Source: Palsa-504 sp963756575 | GTDB lineage: Bacteria; Actinomycetota; Actinomycetes; Streptosporangiales; Streptosporangiaceae | Assembly: GCA_963756575.1 (NCBI GenBank) | Contig: CAVWOM010000005.1 | Span: 1 to 64,000, forward strand | Direction of reading: 5' to 3' | DNA: 64,000 nt | Shown: positions 51,092-60,345 of the stretch, piece by piece | Position numbering within the stretch: the first letter of the stretch is position 1 | Layout: each line of letters begins with the position of its first letter | Position numbers and translations under genes: made by a program | The notes under the pieces: model-generated | The model's database searches: none | What the model was told of the DNA's origin: nothing | What the model saw: the letters and a program-made list of their open reading frames with translations, nothing else

Positions 51092-52266
51092 CCACGCCCG
51101 GCGAACCTCCGGAGACCAGAGTGTCCCTGCTGACGATCGGGCGCGAGTGGGGCCGGATCGGCTGCATCGGCTTCGGCGGGCCGCCCACCCACATCCGGCT
51201 GCTGCGCGATCTGTGCGTGCAGCGCCGCGGCTGGCTCGACGCCGAGGAGTTCGAGGACGCGGTCGCGGCCTGCAACCTGCTGCCCGGCCCGGCCTCCACC
51301 CAGCTGGCTATATTCTGCGCCTGGCGGCTGCGGGGGCGGCTGGGCGCGGTGCTGGGCGGGATCGCGTTCATCGTGCCCGGGCTGGTCGTCATCCTGGTCC
51401 TGGCCGCCCTGTTCCTGAGCACGTCCCCGCCGCGCTGGGTGCTCGGCGCGGGCGTGGGGGCCGGGGCCGCGGTCCCCGCGGTGGCCATCCACGCCGGCAC
51501 CGGCCTGACCGGGCCGAGCTGGCAGCGCCGCCGGAACACCGCCCGCTGGCTGGCCTGGCTGCTGGCCGGGATCGCCTCCGCCGCCCTCCTGGGTCCCTGG
51601 CTGGTGCTGGTCCTGCTGGGCTGCGGCCTGGCCGAACTGGTCCTCGAGCTGAGCGGGCGGGATCACGACGCCCCCCTTCTGTCCGGCCTGGCCGCCGGTC
51701 CCGCCCTCGCGGCCGGCGCCCTCAGCGGCGGGGTCCTGGCCTCCGTGGCCTGGGTCGCGTTCAAGGTCGGGGCCATGTCCTACGGTGGCGGGTTCGTCAT
51801 CATCCCGCTCATGCAATCGGACGCGGTCACCCACTACCACTGGATGACCGGCACCCAGTTCCTCAACGCCGTTGCCCTCGGTCAGGTCACCCCGGGCCCG
51901 GTCGTCCAGACTGTGGCCGTGGTCGGCTACGCCGCGGCCGGCCTGGCCGGCGGCCTGCTCGCCCCGCTCATCGCCTTCAGCCCGTCCTTCGCGTTCATCC
52001 TGCTCGGCGCCCACCGGTTCGACCAGATCCGCCGCAACAACGCCGCCCGGGCTTTCCTCGACGGCGCCGGGCCCGCCGCCATCGGCGCCATCTTCGGCTC
52101 GGCCATCCTGCTCACCCGGGCTCTCAGCCAGCCTTGGCAGTACGCCGTGCTGGCCGGCGCCCTGCTCCTGCTGCTGCCCCTGCGCCGCGGCGTCGTCCTC
52201 ACCCTCCTGACCGCCGGCGCGGCCGGAGTAGCCATCGTCCTCACTATCAGCACCGCCCTGAACTAG
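51088..52266 (+). CDS. chrA: ChrA-family chromate ion transporter
   Basis: The 392-residue product has two homologous CHR halves: the N-terminal GCIGFGGPPTHIRLL and AACNLLPGPASTQLAIF; the C-terminal FKVGAMSYGGGFVIIPLMQS and GQVTPGPVVQTVAVVGYAAA. About ten to twelve hydrophobic helices are seen. ChrA proteins export chromate or related oxyanions. Translational coupling to an ArsR-ArsC fusion is unusual for a chromate transporter, so the natural ion here may be arsenic or another oxyanion (inference). Transcription is probably from the ATCAAT/ATTGAT promoter. Confidence 0.9.
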   Translation: MTTPGEPPETRVSLLTIGREWGRIGCIGFGGPPTHIRLLRDLCVQRRGWLDAEEFEDAVAACNLLPGPASTQLAIFCAWRLRGRLGAVLGGIAFIVPGLVVILVLAALFLSTSPPRWVLGAGVGAGAAVPAVAIHAGTGLTGPSWQRRRNTARWLAWLLAGIASAALLGPWLVLVLLGCGLAELVLELSGRDHDAPLLSGLAAGPALAAGALSGGVLASVAWVAFKVGAMSYGGGFVIIPLMQSDAVTHYHWMTGTQFLNAVALGQVTPGPVVQTVAVVGYAAAGLAGGLLAPLIAFSPSFAFILLGAHRFDQIRRNNAARAFLDGAGPAAIGAIFGSAILLTRALSQPWQYAVLAGALLLLLPLRRGVVLTLLTAGAAGVAIVLTISTALN

Positions 52267-52278
52267 GGAGCTTGGGCG

Positions 52279-53262
52279 TCACTGGCGCGGAAGGTCGGGA
52301 TAGCGGCTCCGGGTGAGCGCGATGGCCGTGCCCGCGGCGTGATCGAACGGCTCGAGGTCGCCCGCCGCCCGGCACAGGACATGGGCGCCCTCCAGCAGCG
52401 CCAGGAGCATCCCGGCCAGCCCGGCGGCCTCGGCGGGCGCCAGCCCGGCGGCGCCGAACCGCTCGGCCAGCTGATCCGCCCAGGAGGTGAACGCGGCCCC
52501 GGCGACCTGGCGCAGCTCCCCGGAGTCGCCGTCGGTCCCCGCGGCGACCGTGACGGCCGCGACCGCGCAGCCGCCGCCGCAGGCGGACGCGGCCACCACC
52601 GGGCGCACCGCGGCCAGGAAGGCCTCCTCGGCCTGCCTCCCGGCGTGGTTTTCGAGATCCTCGACAAATACCTTGAAGGTCAGCTTCTTGCTCATCGAGC
52701 GCGCCTGTACCGGATCGAGGTTTATCTTCTTATCGACGGAGGCGCGCCAGGCGACACGCTTGCGGTTCCTGAGCAGCTGAGAGCTGAGACCGGCAAGCGC
52801 GGTGATGAATGCCGTTCCCGCATTACTTACTGGCTCGAATTTCGCACTTTTGCCGGGTGCGCCAGTGAGGGCGGTCAGTTTCCGGTTCCGGGGCCGGCGT
52901 GGAGGACTAAAGGTGTCGTCTATCCCTTGTTCTGGCGTGCCTGTTGCCGGGCCGAACGGGCCTGGCAGTTCGGATTCGGTGTACTGGCCGGTGCTGGCCT
53001 TGTAAATCGCGATGGCCCAGTGGTCGGCGGAGCCCTGGTAGCGCAGGCGGGGGATCGGGGTGGGGTCGAGTGGCCGGGCAGGAGTGCGGCGACGTAGCGG
53101 CACTGGCCGCGGTGGTGCATGAGGGCTCGCCGTGGCGGCGCCAGCCGGCGTGACGCGGGCGGTGATCCGGCGGGTGAGGACCGGCGTGGCGTGCTCGTGG
53201 CGCGGGCGTGGCGTGCTCGTGAGCAATCGTGGTTGACCGCTGATTACTGTCCGATCGGGCAT
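52279..53262 (-). pseudogene. Chimeric frame: TetR C-terminal domain joined to unrelated fragments
   Basis: Only residues corresponding to about 52279-52665 are recognisable: ENHAGRQAEEAFLAAVRPVV, FTSWADQLAERFGAAGLAPA, GMLLALLEGAHVLCRAAGDL are the ligand-binding domain of LmrA/YxaF-like TetR regulators. The helix-turn-helix is missing. Upstream the same open frame passes through foreign pieces, including RYQGSADHWAIAIYKASTGQ and GPATGTPEQGIDDTF (about 52905-53060), of unknown origin. The long frame is thus a deletion product and not a real 327-residue gene. Confidence 0.65.
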
Positions 53263-53439
53263 GCAACGGGCACGGCGCCCTGGTCCTCATTGGCGTCCGA
53301 AATCCCGGCAAGGTGCCCGGCCAGGTGGCTCCCGGCGGCCGGCTCTGAGAAATCTGATTTCTGGGCTGTCTGCTCTCAGTCTGGGGCGACCGGGCAGGGC
53401 TTATACAGGTGAGGGCGAAGTCACGACGGGGAGATGCGG

Positions 53440-53995
53440 ATGGAGTGGGTCAGGAACAGGGCGGCCAGCCGGGAGTTCGAGCGCTTCGCGGCCGAGGCGT
53501 CGGACCCGCTGCTGCGCACCGGTTTCCTGATGACGGGGAACGCTAAAGACGCCGAGGACCTGGTCCAGGAAACCCTGCTGCGGGTGGCACGCCGCTGGCA
53601 CCGGGTGCAGTCGATGGACCACCCGGCCGCCTATGCCCGCCGGATCCTGATCAACCTCGTCCTGCACGACGCCGACCGCCGAGCCCGGCAGCGGACCGAG
53701 CTCAGCCGCATGAGGGCGCAGCCGAGCTAGCCGACGACAACGCAGCCCGAGCGCTGCGGGAGGTCGATGACCACGCCGAGTTCCGCTGGGCGCTAGCCCG
53801 GCTACCCGCCCGCCAGCGGGCCGTGCTAGTGCTGCGCTACTGGTCCGACCTGCCCGTCGCCGAGGTCGCCGACATCCTCGATTGCACCGAAGCCACGGTG
53901 ACCAGCACCGCATCCCGGGCAGCCGCCCGCCTCGCCGAGATCCTCCCCCACGCGGCCACCCGCCACCAGGCCCGCCACGCCCCGCCCATGAAAGG
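53440..53995 (+). pseudogene. ECF sigma factor (SigE-like), frameshifted
   Basis: From ATG 53440 (ACGGGGAG upstream) the frame gives region 2: REFERFAAEASDPLLRTGFL, NAKDAEDLVQETLLRVARRW, YARRILINLVLHDADRRARQ. Near 53712 a shift is needed to reach AAELADDNAARALREVDDHA and region 4: WALARLPARQRAVLVLRYWS, DILDCTEATVTSTASRAAAR. With one base corrected it would be a normal SigE-like factor of about 180 residues, followed directly by a membrane protein as is usual for this class. The downstream gene is intact, which argues that the shift may be a sequence error. Confidence 0.75.
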
Positions 53996-54004
53996 ACGCA
54001 CCCG

Positions 54005-54706
54005 ATGCCCACCGACGAACTTGAACACGAACTCCGACGCGCCATCGCCTCAGCGGCGGCCGGATACCAGCACCCGGAACAGGCGCGGCAGCGGCTGCTG
54101 CAGCGCAACTACCGGCCTCGCAGCGGCCGCCCGCGGCTCACCGCAGGCATCACCGCCGCCGCGGTGGCCGGATCGGTGGCGCTGGGCCTGGGCCTGTCCG
54201 GCGGCCTCGGCTCATCCCCGCCTCGCGGGACCGGCGAAATCCGCACCGCGGCCTTCACCATCACCCGCAACGCCAACGGCACTGCGACCCTGACCATCAA
54301 CCCGCGGGTGCTGTTCGACCCCAGCACGCTGCAAGGCGACCTCGCCCAGTACGGCATCGCGGCCAAGGTCACCACCGCCAGTTTCTGCTCCAGCGATCCT
54401 GCTCCCAGTGGCTTCTCGCAGGCCGTGACGTTCTCCCCGGCAATCCAGGGAGACAGCGGCTCGCAGCAGGTGCGCAACCCGGCCGTCACGATCAACCCCG
54501 CCGCCATGCCCGCCGGAACCGAGCTCAGCGTCGGCGTCTTCCAGGTCTCCGACGGAGACGACACCGCGCTAGCGCTCCTCAACACGAACTCCTACACCTG
54601 CACCAGCACCGCGCCCGCGACTCCGCCTTCCAGCGGCGCGCTGCTGCACTGGAATGGCTCGGCAGGGTCGTCATTCCTGTGCGCCAGCCGCGCCCTATTG
54701 CCATGA
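54005..54706 (+). CDS. Membrane-anchored protein of the SigE operon
   Basis: The 233-residue product has a cytoplasmic N-terminus rich in charged residues (DELEHELRRAIASAAAGYQH), one membrane helix (LTAGITAAAVAGSVALGLGL, about residues 45-68) and an extracytoplasmic part. Proteins with this layout are regularly encoded after SigE-like factors and may regulate them or sense the envelope. AAAGGACG lies seven bases before ATG 54005. The last codons read through LHWNGSAGSSFLCASRALLP, possibly shortened compared with relatives. No domain name can be given with certainty. Confidence 0.65.
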   Translation: MPTDELEHELRRAIASAAAGYQHPEQARQRLLQRNYRPRSGRPRLTAGITAAAVAGSVALGLGLSGGLGSSPPRGTGEIRTAAFTITRNANGTATLTINPRVLFDPSTLQGDLAQYGIAAKVTTASFCSSDPAPSGFSQAVTFSPAIQGDSGSQQVRNPAVTINPAAMPAGTELSVGVFQVSDGDDTALALLNTNSYTCTSTAPATPPSSGALLHWNGSAGSSFLCASRALLP

Positions 54707-54984
54707 GGAGAGGGAGCTGGACGTTCCCTCCCCTTCGTGGCCGGCTTGTGCCCGGCGCTCTGGCATCTCCGGTCAAGCGTTCGACGGGCTCTGCCCATCG
54801 AGACTGGGCTGGCAAGAAACCCACGAGTATTCGGTCGGCAACTGCTCTGCTCCGTCATCCTCGCAGGCCGCCGCGGGGGCTCGTTACCGTCACGAATTCC
54901 ATGATGGCTGGCGGCAGCCGCCGGCTGTGCCCGGATACCGCTGATGAACCAGGTTCCCGCCGATGCTCCCGGATGAGTTCTGCC

Positions 54985-56291
54985 GGTCCCGGCGTCGCTG
55001 ATGACGCTGCTGGCCGTGTTTCCCCGTCGTTCACCGCCCCGCCGTTCCGTACGTTCACGACGCTAGCCTGCGGTTTCCTCGCCCAGTCGGGGAAGCGGAC
55101 GGTGTGCGGGATGCCGACCGGGGCGGGCCTGTCGCGGCTGTGGAAGCCCATGACCGGACGCACTATTCCTTTTTCCGTGCCCGCCGGAACCCCGATGACC
55201 TGGGGCTGTGCGCGGCGAAGCTAGTCATCGCGCTGCTGGTGCCGACGGGGAGCCCGTGGAGGTACTGATCGATGACACGCTGTTCCGCAGACGGGGAAAG
55301 CGGGTCTGGGCAGCGTCCGGGTTTCATGACGGCTCACCGCCAGGGACCTGCGAAAACAGGCTACGGGAACAACTGGGTCGTGCTCGCCGTCCGGGTCCGG
55401 CTGCCGATGGTCTCCCGTCCCGTGGCGGTGCCGGTGATGGCGAAGCTGGTGATCAAGGGCACGGCTTCGGCCTCGAGGCTGTGGCTGGCCAGCCGCATGG
55501 TCACCCGCCTCGCCGCGAGCCGCCCGGCCGCCGGGTGCATGTCACGGCCGATTCCGCCTACGCCCGCGAGGAGCTGAAGCAGCCGCCGGACGGCGTGACC
55601 CGGACCACCAGGCTCCGCAGCAACGCCGCGCTCGATGATCTGCCGCCGGAGCGTACCGGGAAGCAGGGACGGCCCCGCGCAAAGGGAGACCGCCTCCCGT
55701 CCCTGGCGAAAATCGCCGCCACGGCCGCGTTCTCGCAGGTCACGGTCACCCGCTACGGCAAGACCGGGACCATCGCCGTGCACGCGTTCACCTGCCTGTG
55801 GTACTCCGTCACCGGAACCAGGCCCGTCACCGTCATCCTCATCCGCGACAAGTCCAGAACCGGGTTTGACCTGGCCCTCATCACCACGGGAAAGAACCCG
55901 GGCATCGCCCGGGTGATCGAAAGGTATGCCGCGAGATGGGCTATTGAAGTCGCGATAGAAGACGCGAAGCAGCTCTTCGGGACCGGGCAGGCCCGCAACC
56001 GCACCGCCCGCGCGGTCGAGCGCACCGTCCCGTTCATGCTCGCCTGCCAGGCCATCGCCGTCTATCTGGTACGCCACCGCCGGCCACCACCCCGCCGACA
56101 CCGAGGCCCGCGCCGCGGACGCGCCCTGGTACACGTCGAAGACCGAGCCGTCCACCGCCGACATGACCGCTAAGCTCCGCCGCGTCATCATCGCCGCCAA
56201 ATTTAAGCCACTTCACCCTGACCAGCCAGAACCCGAAGAAATCCATGCCATCCGGCTGGCCTGGGAAGACGCCGAAGACCTCGCCGCCTAA
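54985..56291 (+). pseudogene. IS701-type transposase, multiple frameshifts
   Basis: Pieces in different frames follow the order of an IS701-like DDE transposase: CGFLAQSGKRTVCGMPTGAG; VEVLIDDTLFRRRGKRVWAA; GPAKTGYGNNWVVLAVRVRL; RVHVTADSAYAREELKQPPD; KTGTIAVHAFTCLWYSVTGT; PGIARVIERYAARWAIEVAI with the catalytic Glu; finally APWYTSKTEPSTADMTAKLR and EIHAIRLAWEDAEDLAA to a TAA at 56289-56291. At least four shifts are needed. Terminal inverted repeats could not be identified, so element limits are not given. Codon usage shows the same GC as the neighbours. Confidence 0.8.
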
Positions 56292-56343
56292 ACCGCGAAA
56301 GTCGAGTTACTGGTGAAGCTCATCCGAATTGAAAATGAACAGG

Positions 56344-57126
56344 CTAGCCCGGTTCTCCGGGGCCGAGGTCGTCGGATCGCCCGGCCTGGACCCGGGGCCA
56401 CTGGGAGGTGGGGCGCCCGCCCGTCGAGTGAGCCAGCGGCCGCCACCCCGGCGCGCCGCTCTCGGTCCGCAGGCCGTGCCCTGGTCGCAGCCAGCCCGCC
56501 GGCGAGTCCTCCCACGACTCCTGGCGTCCGTAGACCGTGAGGTCCATGAGCGCGTAGCTGTTGTCCACCGCCTCGACGCCGCGGATGGTCGTCCAGTAGG
56601 TCTCGAAGACGCGGTTGCCCGCCCGCAGGTAGCACACGAGGTACATCATCTGGACATCGCGGCCGGTCAGAAGCGCGTCGCGAGAGTCCTGGGCCGAGTA
56701 CCACGGCATCGTCCAGCCCATGAAGTCGCGGTAACAGCGGCTTTCGGCGTAGGGCCCCTTGCAGAAAACCGCGAAGGTGATATCGCGGGAGTGCAGGTAG
56801 GACAGCTCCCCGACGTGGGAGGTGACCCAGGTGCAGCCCTCGCACTGCTCGGCCGCGGGCTGGCCGGGGCGCCACATGAAGTAATAGGCGATGAGCTGCC
56901 GGCGGCCCTCGAACGCGTCGAGCAAGGTGAGCGGCCCGCCGGGCCCGGTCAGCGTGAGACCGGCGTCCACCTCGACCATGGGCAGGCGGCGCCGTGCCGC
57001 CGCGATCGCGTCGCCTTCATGGGTGTGCGCCTTCTCCCTGACCCGCAAGGCATCCAGCTCGGACTGGAAGGCGGACCGGTCGACGACCGGCGGCGCGGAC
57101 GGCTCCCCGGCGGCAAGGCTGTTCAT
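56344..57126 (-). CDS. DUF899 thioredoxin-like protein (copy 1)
   Basis: The 260-residue product shows the DUF899 pattern: ARRRLPMVEVDAGLTLTGPG, LTLLDAFEGRRQLIAYYFMW, EQCEGCTWVTSHVGELSYLH, FKGPY-like AVFCKGPYAESRCYRDFMGW. The fold is thioredoxin-like with a CxxC (CEGC near residue 93). The ligand is unknown. Its ATG has GGAGAAG seven bases upstream. It is the last gene of the four-gene minus operon DUF899 - MFS - epoxide hydrolase - DUF899. A second, only distantly similar DUF899 protein opens the same operon. Confidence 0.9.
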   Translation of the reverse strand: MNSLAAGEPSAPPVVDRSAFQSELDALRVREKAHTHEGDAIAAARRRLPMVEVDAGLTLTGPGGPLTLLDAFEGRRQLIAYYFMWRPGQPAAEQCEGCTWVTSHVGELSYLHSRDITFAVFCKGPYAESRCYRDFMGWTMPWYSAQDSRDALLTGRDVQMMYLVCYLRAGNRVFETYWTTIRGVEAVDNSYALMDLTVYGRQESWEDSPAGWLRPGHGLRTESGAPGWRPLAHSTGGRPTSQWPRVQAGRSDDLGPGEPG

Positions 57127-57142
57127 AATCTTCTCCTTTGGC

Positions 57143-58033
57143 TTAGCTGCTCGCAGCGTGGCGTTCGATAAGTCCGGCCACCTCGCCGGGTCGTTCTTCG
57201 GCCAGGTAGTGCTTGGCGCCCTTGATGGTGCGGACCTGGACGCTGGACCAGCCGTAGTCCGAGCGCAGGCTCTCGGCCAGCCGAGGGAAAACCGGGCCGA
57301 ATAGGTGCTCGCCGCCGACCAGCAGCAATGGCACATCGATGGGTCCGGTATGGCTGGCATTGTAAATTTCGCTCGCCGGAAGAGCGCGGTAGAACTCAAA
57401 GGCCGATCGCAGCTGGTCTGGCTCGCGGTAGGCGGCTGCGTAGTGTTCGACGTCTGCGTCGCTGATGGCCGTGCTGTCGGCGGTGAAAAGGTTGAAGAAC
57501 CAGCGAAAGTAGATTGCCTGCCGTCCGGCTATGAGTGCCTCCGGCAGGTCGGGGGTCATGTGGAAAGGCACATGCCACATGGGGCCGATGCCCTCGAGGT
57601 CGAGCGGCGGCCTGATGCCCGGAATCGGGAACTCCAGAATCGTCGCGGTGCTGGTGTACCCGGGGAACTCGCGGGCGAATGCATAGACGACGCCACCGCC
57701 GATGTCGTGACCGGCCATATGGGCCGGCCCCAGCTCGAGCCGGTCGATGAGGCGGCGGATTTCTCGCGCGAGGTCCACCGCGGCATAGCCATCCGCGCTC
57801 GGCGCCGACCCTCCGGCGCCGGGGAGGTCGACGGCAACGACGGTAAACCGCTCCGCCAGACGCGGCATGATCCGCCGCCACTCGTACCAGTCCTGGGGGA
57901 AACCGTGCAGCAGCACCAGGGCAGGACCGCGGCCGCCCCGGACGTAGTGGATCGCTGTGCCGTTGCCGCTGGCCGTCTCGGAGACAAAGCCTTCTCCTAG
58001 TTCGCTGACAGCGGCTGTCGGCTCATCCTTCAT
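57143..58033 (-). CDS. Epoxide hydrolase-like alpha/beta hydrolase
   Basis: The 296-residue product has the oxyanion motif LLHGFPQDW (HGFP at 43-46) and nucleophile Asp110 in MAGHDIGGGVV, so it belongs to the Asp-nucleophile class: epoxide hydrolases and haloacetate dehalogenases. The cap region FRWFFNLFTADSTAI is of epoxide hydrolase type. The His is in KGAKHYLAEERPGEV. It starts within the end of the MFS gene (11 bases overlap) and is 16 bases before the DUF899 gene. No signal peptide. Confidence 0.88.
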   Translation of the reverse strand: MKDEPTAAVSELGEGFVSETASGNGTAIHYVRGGRGPALVLLHGFPQDWYEWRRIMPRLAERFTVVAVDLPGAGGSAPSADGYAAVDLAREIRRLIDRLELGPAHMAGHDIGGGVVYAFAREFPGYTSTATILEFPIPGIRPPLDLEGIGPMWHVPFHMTPDLPEALIAGRQAIYFRWFFNLFTADSTAISDADVEHYAAAYREPDQLRSAFEFYRALPASEIYNASHTGPIDVPLLLVGGEHLFGPVFPRLAESLRSDYGWSSVQVRTIKGAKHYLAEERPGEVAGLIERHAASS

Positions 58034-59426
58034 GACTTCTCTCCCATCGGGGCAGGGCTGAGATCGTGGGCGGCTCGCCGCGCGGACGCAGCGCCAACCA
58101 CACGAGGATCATGCTGACGAACGTCACGGCCACGTCCACGGCCAGCGCGAGGTGGGTGCCGGTCAGCTCGGCGCTCTGGGTCGCGGCGATCGCGCTGAGG
58201 ACCGGGATGCCTATGGTGCTGGCCACCTGCATGCTCATCGTGGTCAGGCCGGTAGCCAGGCCCTGCTGCCGGTCCGGCAGACCCGAGGTCCCGGTCACCG
58301 TATAGGCCACGATGGAGGTGACGTGCCCGAAGAACCCGGCGAACAGCGCGGGGACAAGGACGGCGAGCGCTAGCCGGCCGGCGCCGAGAAACACCAGCGG
58401 GAGCGTCGCCATGGCCTGTACCGACATGCCCGCGGCCAGCACCGGGCGGCTGCCGAAGCGCCCGATGAAACGCCCGGCCGCCACCCCGGCGGCCACCGAC
58501 GCCAGGCCGGGGACGCCGAAGATGAGGCCGGTGACCAGCGGGGACAAGCGCAAGACCCGCTGCAGGTAGAGGGTCATCAGGAAGATCATGCCGGTCTCCA
58601 TGGCCAGCACTACGAGCCCGGCGTAGTTGCCCCACATGACCGTGGGCCGCCGGAGGATGCGGACCGGGGCTAGCGGCGCGGGCGAGCGCAGTTCGATCAT
58701 CCAGAACGCGGCCAGCAGCACCACGCCAGCCGCCGCCGAATAGATGTTCTTGCCGATGACCGCGTATATCAGCGCCAGCAGGCCGCCGCTCACGGTCGCC
58801 GCTCCCGGCAGGTCCAGCTTCACCCGGTCACCCGCCTTGGTCTCGCTGATCACCGCGGGGGTGAGCAGCGCGATGACCGCGGCGACCGGGATGTTGATGA
58901 AGAACGCGGCCCGCCAGCTCAGCAAGCTGACGAGGCTGCCGCCGACCAGCGCTCCGACGGTGAACCCACCGGACAGCAGCGCGCCGTTGAGGCCGAGAAC
59001 CCGGTCACGCAACGGGCCTTCACCGAAGCTGCTGGTAAGCAGCGACAGGGCGGCGGGCGCCGCCATCGCGGTCGCGAAACCCTGGAGCACGCGGGCGGTC
59101 AGCAGCATCGCCGCGCTGGCCGCGAACCCGCCGGCCAGTGACGCCCCGATCAGCAGGATCACGCCGGACAGGAATAGCTTGCGGCGGCCGAACAGGTCGG
59201 CCAGCCGGCCGAACGTCAGGGAAAAGCCCGCCGCCGGCAGCGCATACCCAGAGGTGATCCAGGGGAGCGCGGTCAAGCTCAGCCCGACGCTCCGGCCGAT
59301 ATCCGGCAGCGCGACGTTCAGTACCGAAAAGTCGGCGGACAGCATGAACCCGGCACCGAGGAGCACGAACAGCATCAACCGCTGCCTGCCGCTGAAGCGC
59401 AGCGGCCAGTTCGCACCGGTTGTCAC
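58023..59426 (-). CDS. MFS exporter, 14-TM drug:proton antiporter type
   Basis: The 467-residue product has about 14 hydrophobic helices; motif A is GRLADLFGRRKLFLSG, motif C-like segment NGALLSGGFTVGALVGGSLV. Helix 1 carries FMLSADFSVLNVALPDIG with the D usual in this class. GTG 59426 is chosen because AGAGGA is seven bases upstream. It stands between DUF899 and the epoxide hydrolase and is coupled to the latter. It would export the toxic compound, or take up the substrate, of this operon. Confidence 0.9.
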   Translation of the reverse strand: MTTGANWPLRFSGRQRLMLFVLLGAGFMLSADFSVLNVALPDIGRSVGLSLTALPWITSGYALPAAGFSLTFGRLADLFGRRKLFLSGVILLIGASLAGGFAASAAMLLTARVLQGFATAMAAPAALSLLTSSFGEGPLRDRVLGLNGALLSGGFTVGALVGGSLVSLLSWRAAFFINIPVAAVIALLTPAVISETKAGDRVKLDLPGAATVSGGLLALIYAVIGKNIYSAAAGVVLLAAFWMIELRSPAPLAPVRILRRPTVMWGNYAGLVVLAMETGMIFLMTLYLQRVLRLSPLVTGLIFGVPGLASVAAGVAAGRFIGRFGSRPVLAAGMSVQAMATLPLVFLGAGRLALAVLVPALFAGFFGHVTSIVAYTVTGTSGLPDRQQGLATGLTTMSMQVASTIGIPVLSAIAATQSAELTGTHLALAVDVAVTFVSMILVWLALRPRGEPPTISALPRWERSHEG

Positions 59427-59436
59427 GGCGGTCCTC

Positions 59437-60210
59437 TCAGACGCCGTACTCGTCGGGCAGGCGCGTCGCGGGCCCTCCGACCTGCAGGCCGAGCGGTTCC
59501 GCGCGTCCCGCCGGTTCCTCCCACGCCTCCTGGCGGCCGAGAGCGGTGAGGTCGAGGTACGGGTTGCCGTTGTGAAATTCCTCGATGCCGCGGCCGTAGG
59601 TGGAATAGGTGTGGAAGACCTCGTCGCCAACCCGCAGGAACGCGCTGATCCCCGGCATTTCCTCGCCGCGCATGCTCTCCGCCCATGGCGTTCCGGCCTC
59701 GGCGAGCTCGGCTTCGGTGCGGAAGAACAGCAGCACCGGCGCGACCCGGTCGTCGAGGGTGGCGTGAAAGTCATAGTTGAAGTCGCTGCCGTACGAGGAG
59801 TACCAGGGAAACGTCCAGCACATCCGCTCGCGGTACGCGGCGAGCGTCGCGTACGGGGCGCGCGAAACGGCCACCAGCGTAGTGTTGCGCACATGCAGCT
59901 GCCGCAGCCGGCCGATCTGGTCGGCGGCCGACGAGCAGCTCGGGCAGGCAGTGTCCCAGTCCGGGCTCAGCATGAAATGGTGCATCACCAGTTGCAGGCG
60001 GCCCTCGAATAGATCCAGCAGGCCGACCGGCCCGTCCGGGCCTTCGAACGCGTACGGCTTGTCCATCCGGACCATGGGCAGCCTGCGGCGGTCGGCGTTG
60101 AGCCGGTCACGGGCCCGGGTCAGCTCCTTTTCCTTCTCCAGCAGTTCCTTGCGGGCAGCCAGCCACTCCTCGCGTGACACGACCTGGGGTAGGTTCTCGT
60201 TCGTCTTCAT
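59437..60210 (-). CDS. DUF899 thioredoxin-like protein (copy 2)
   Basis: The 257-residue product: VSREEWLAARKELLEKEKEL, ADRRRLPMVRMDKPYAFEGP, LQLVMHHFMLSPDWDTACPS, with a CxxC (ACPSCSSAADQIGRL), then FPWYSSYGSDFNYDFH and VFHTYSTYGRGIEEFHN. It is a canonical DUF899 protein. It is the first gene of the minus operon, ten bases before the MFS start. The start 60210 (AAGGATC upstream) is preferred over one 75 bases earlier. The operon promoter faces the DUF5937/ArsR-like regulator, 135 bases away. Confidence 0.92.
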   Translation of the reverse strand: MKTNENLPQVVSREEWLAARKELLEKEKELTRARDRLNADRRRLPMVRMDKPYAFEGPDGPVGLLDLFEGRLQLVMHHFMLSPDWDTACPSCSSAADQIGRLRQLHVRNTTLVAVSRAPYATLAAYRERMCWTFPWYSSYGSDFNYDFHATLDDRVAPVLLFFRTEAELAEAGTPWAESMRGEEMPGISAFLRVGDEVFHTYSTYGRGIEEFHNGNPYLDLTALGRQEAWEEPAGRAEPLGLQVGGPATRLPDEYGV

Positions 60211-60345
60211 CTTGATCTTGATCCTTTCCAGGCGGCTGGCCTGACTCCAGGAGGAGCCTAGAATCGGGCGGCTGGCCGGTGGCAACGGTTCGGTAGTGGC
60301 CGAAAGGTGGAGTCGATGTCAGCCCTGATGGGGAGGAGGCAGCGT

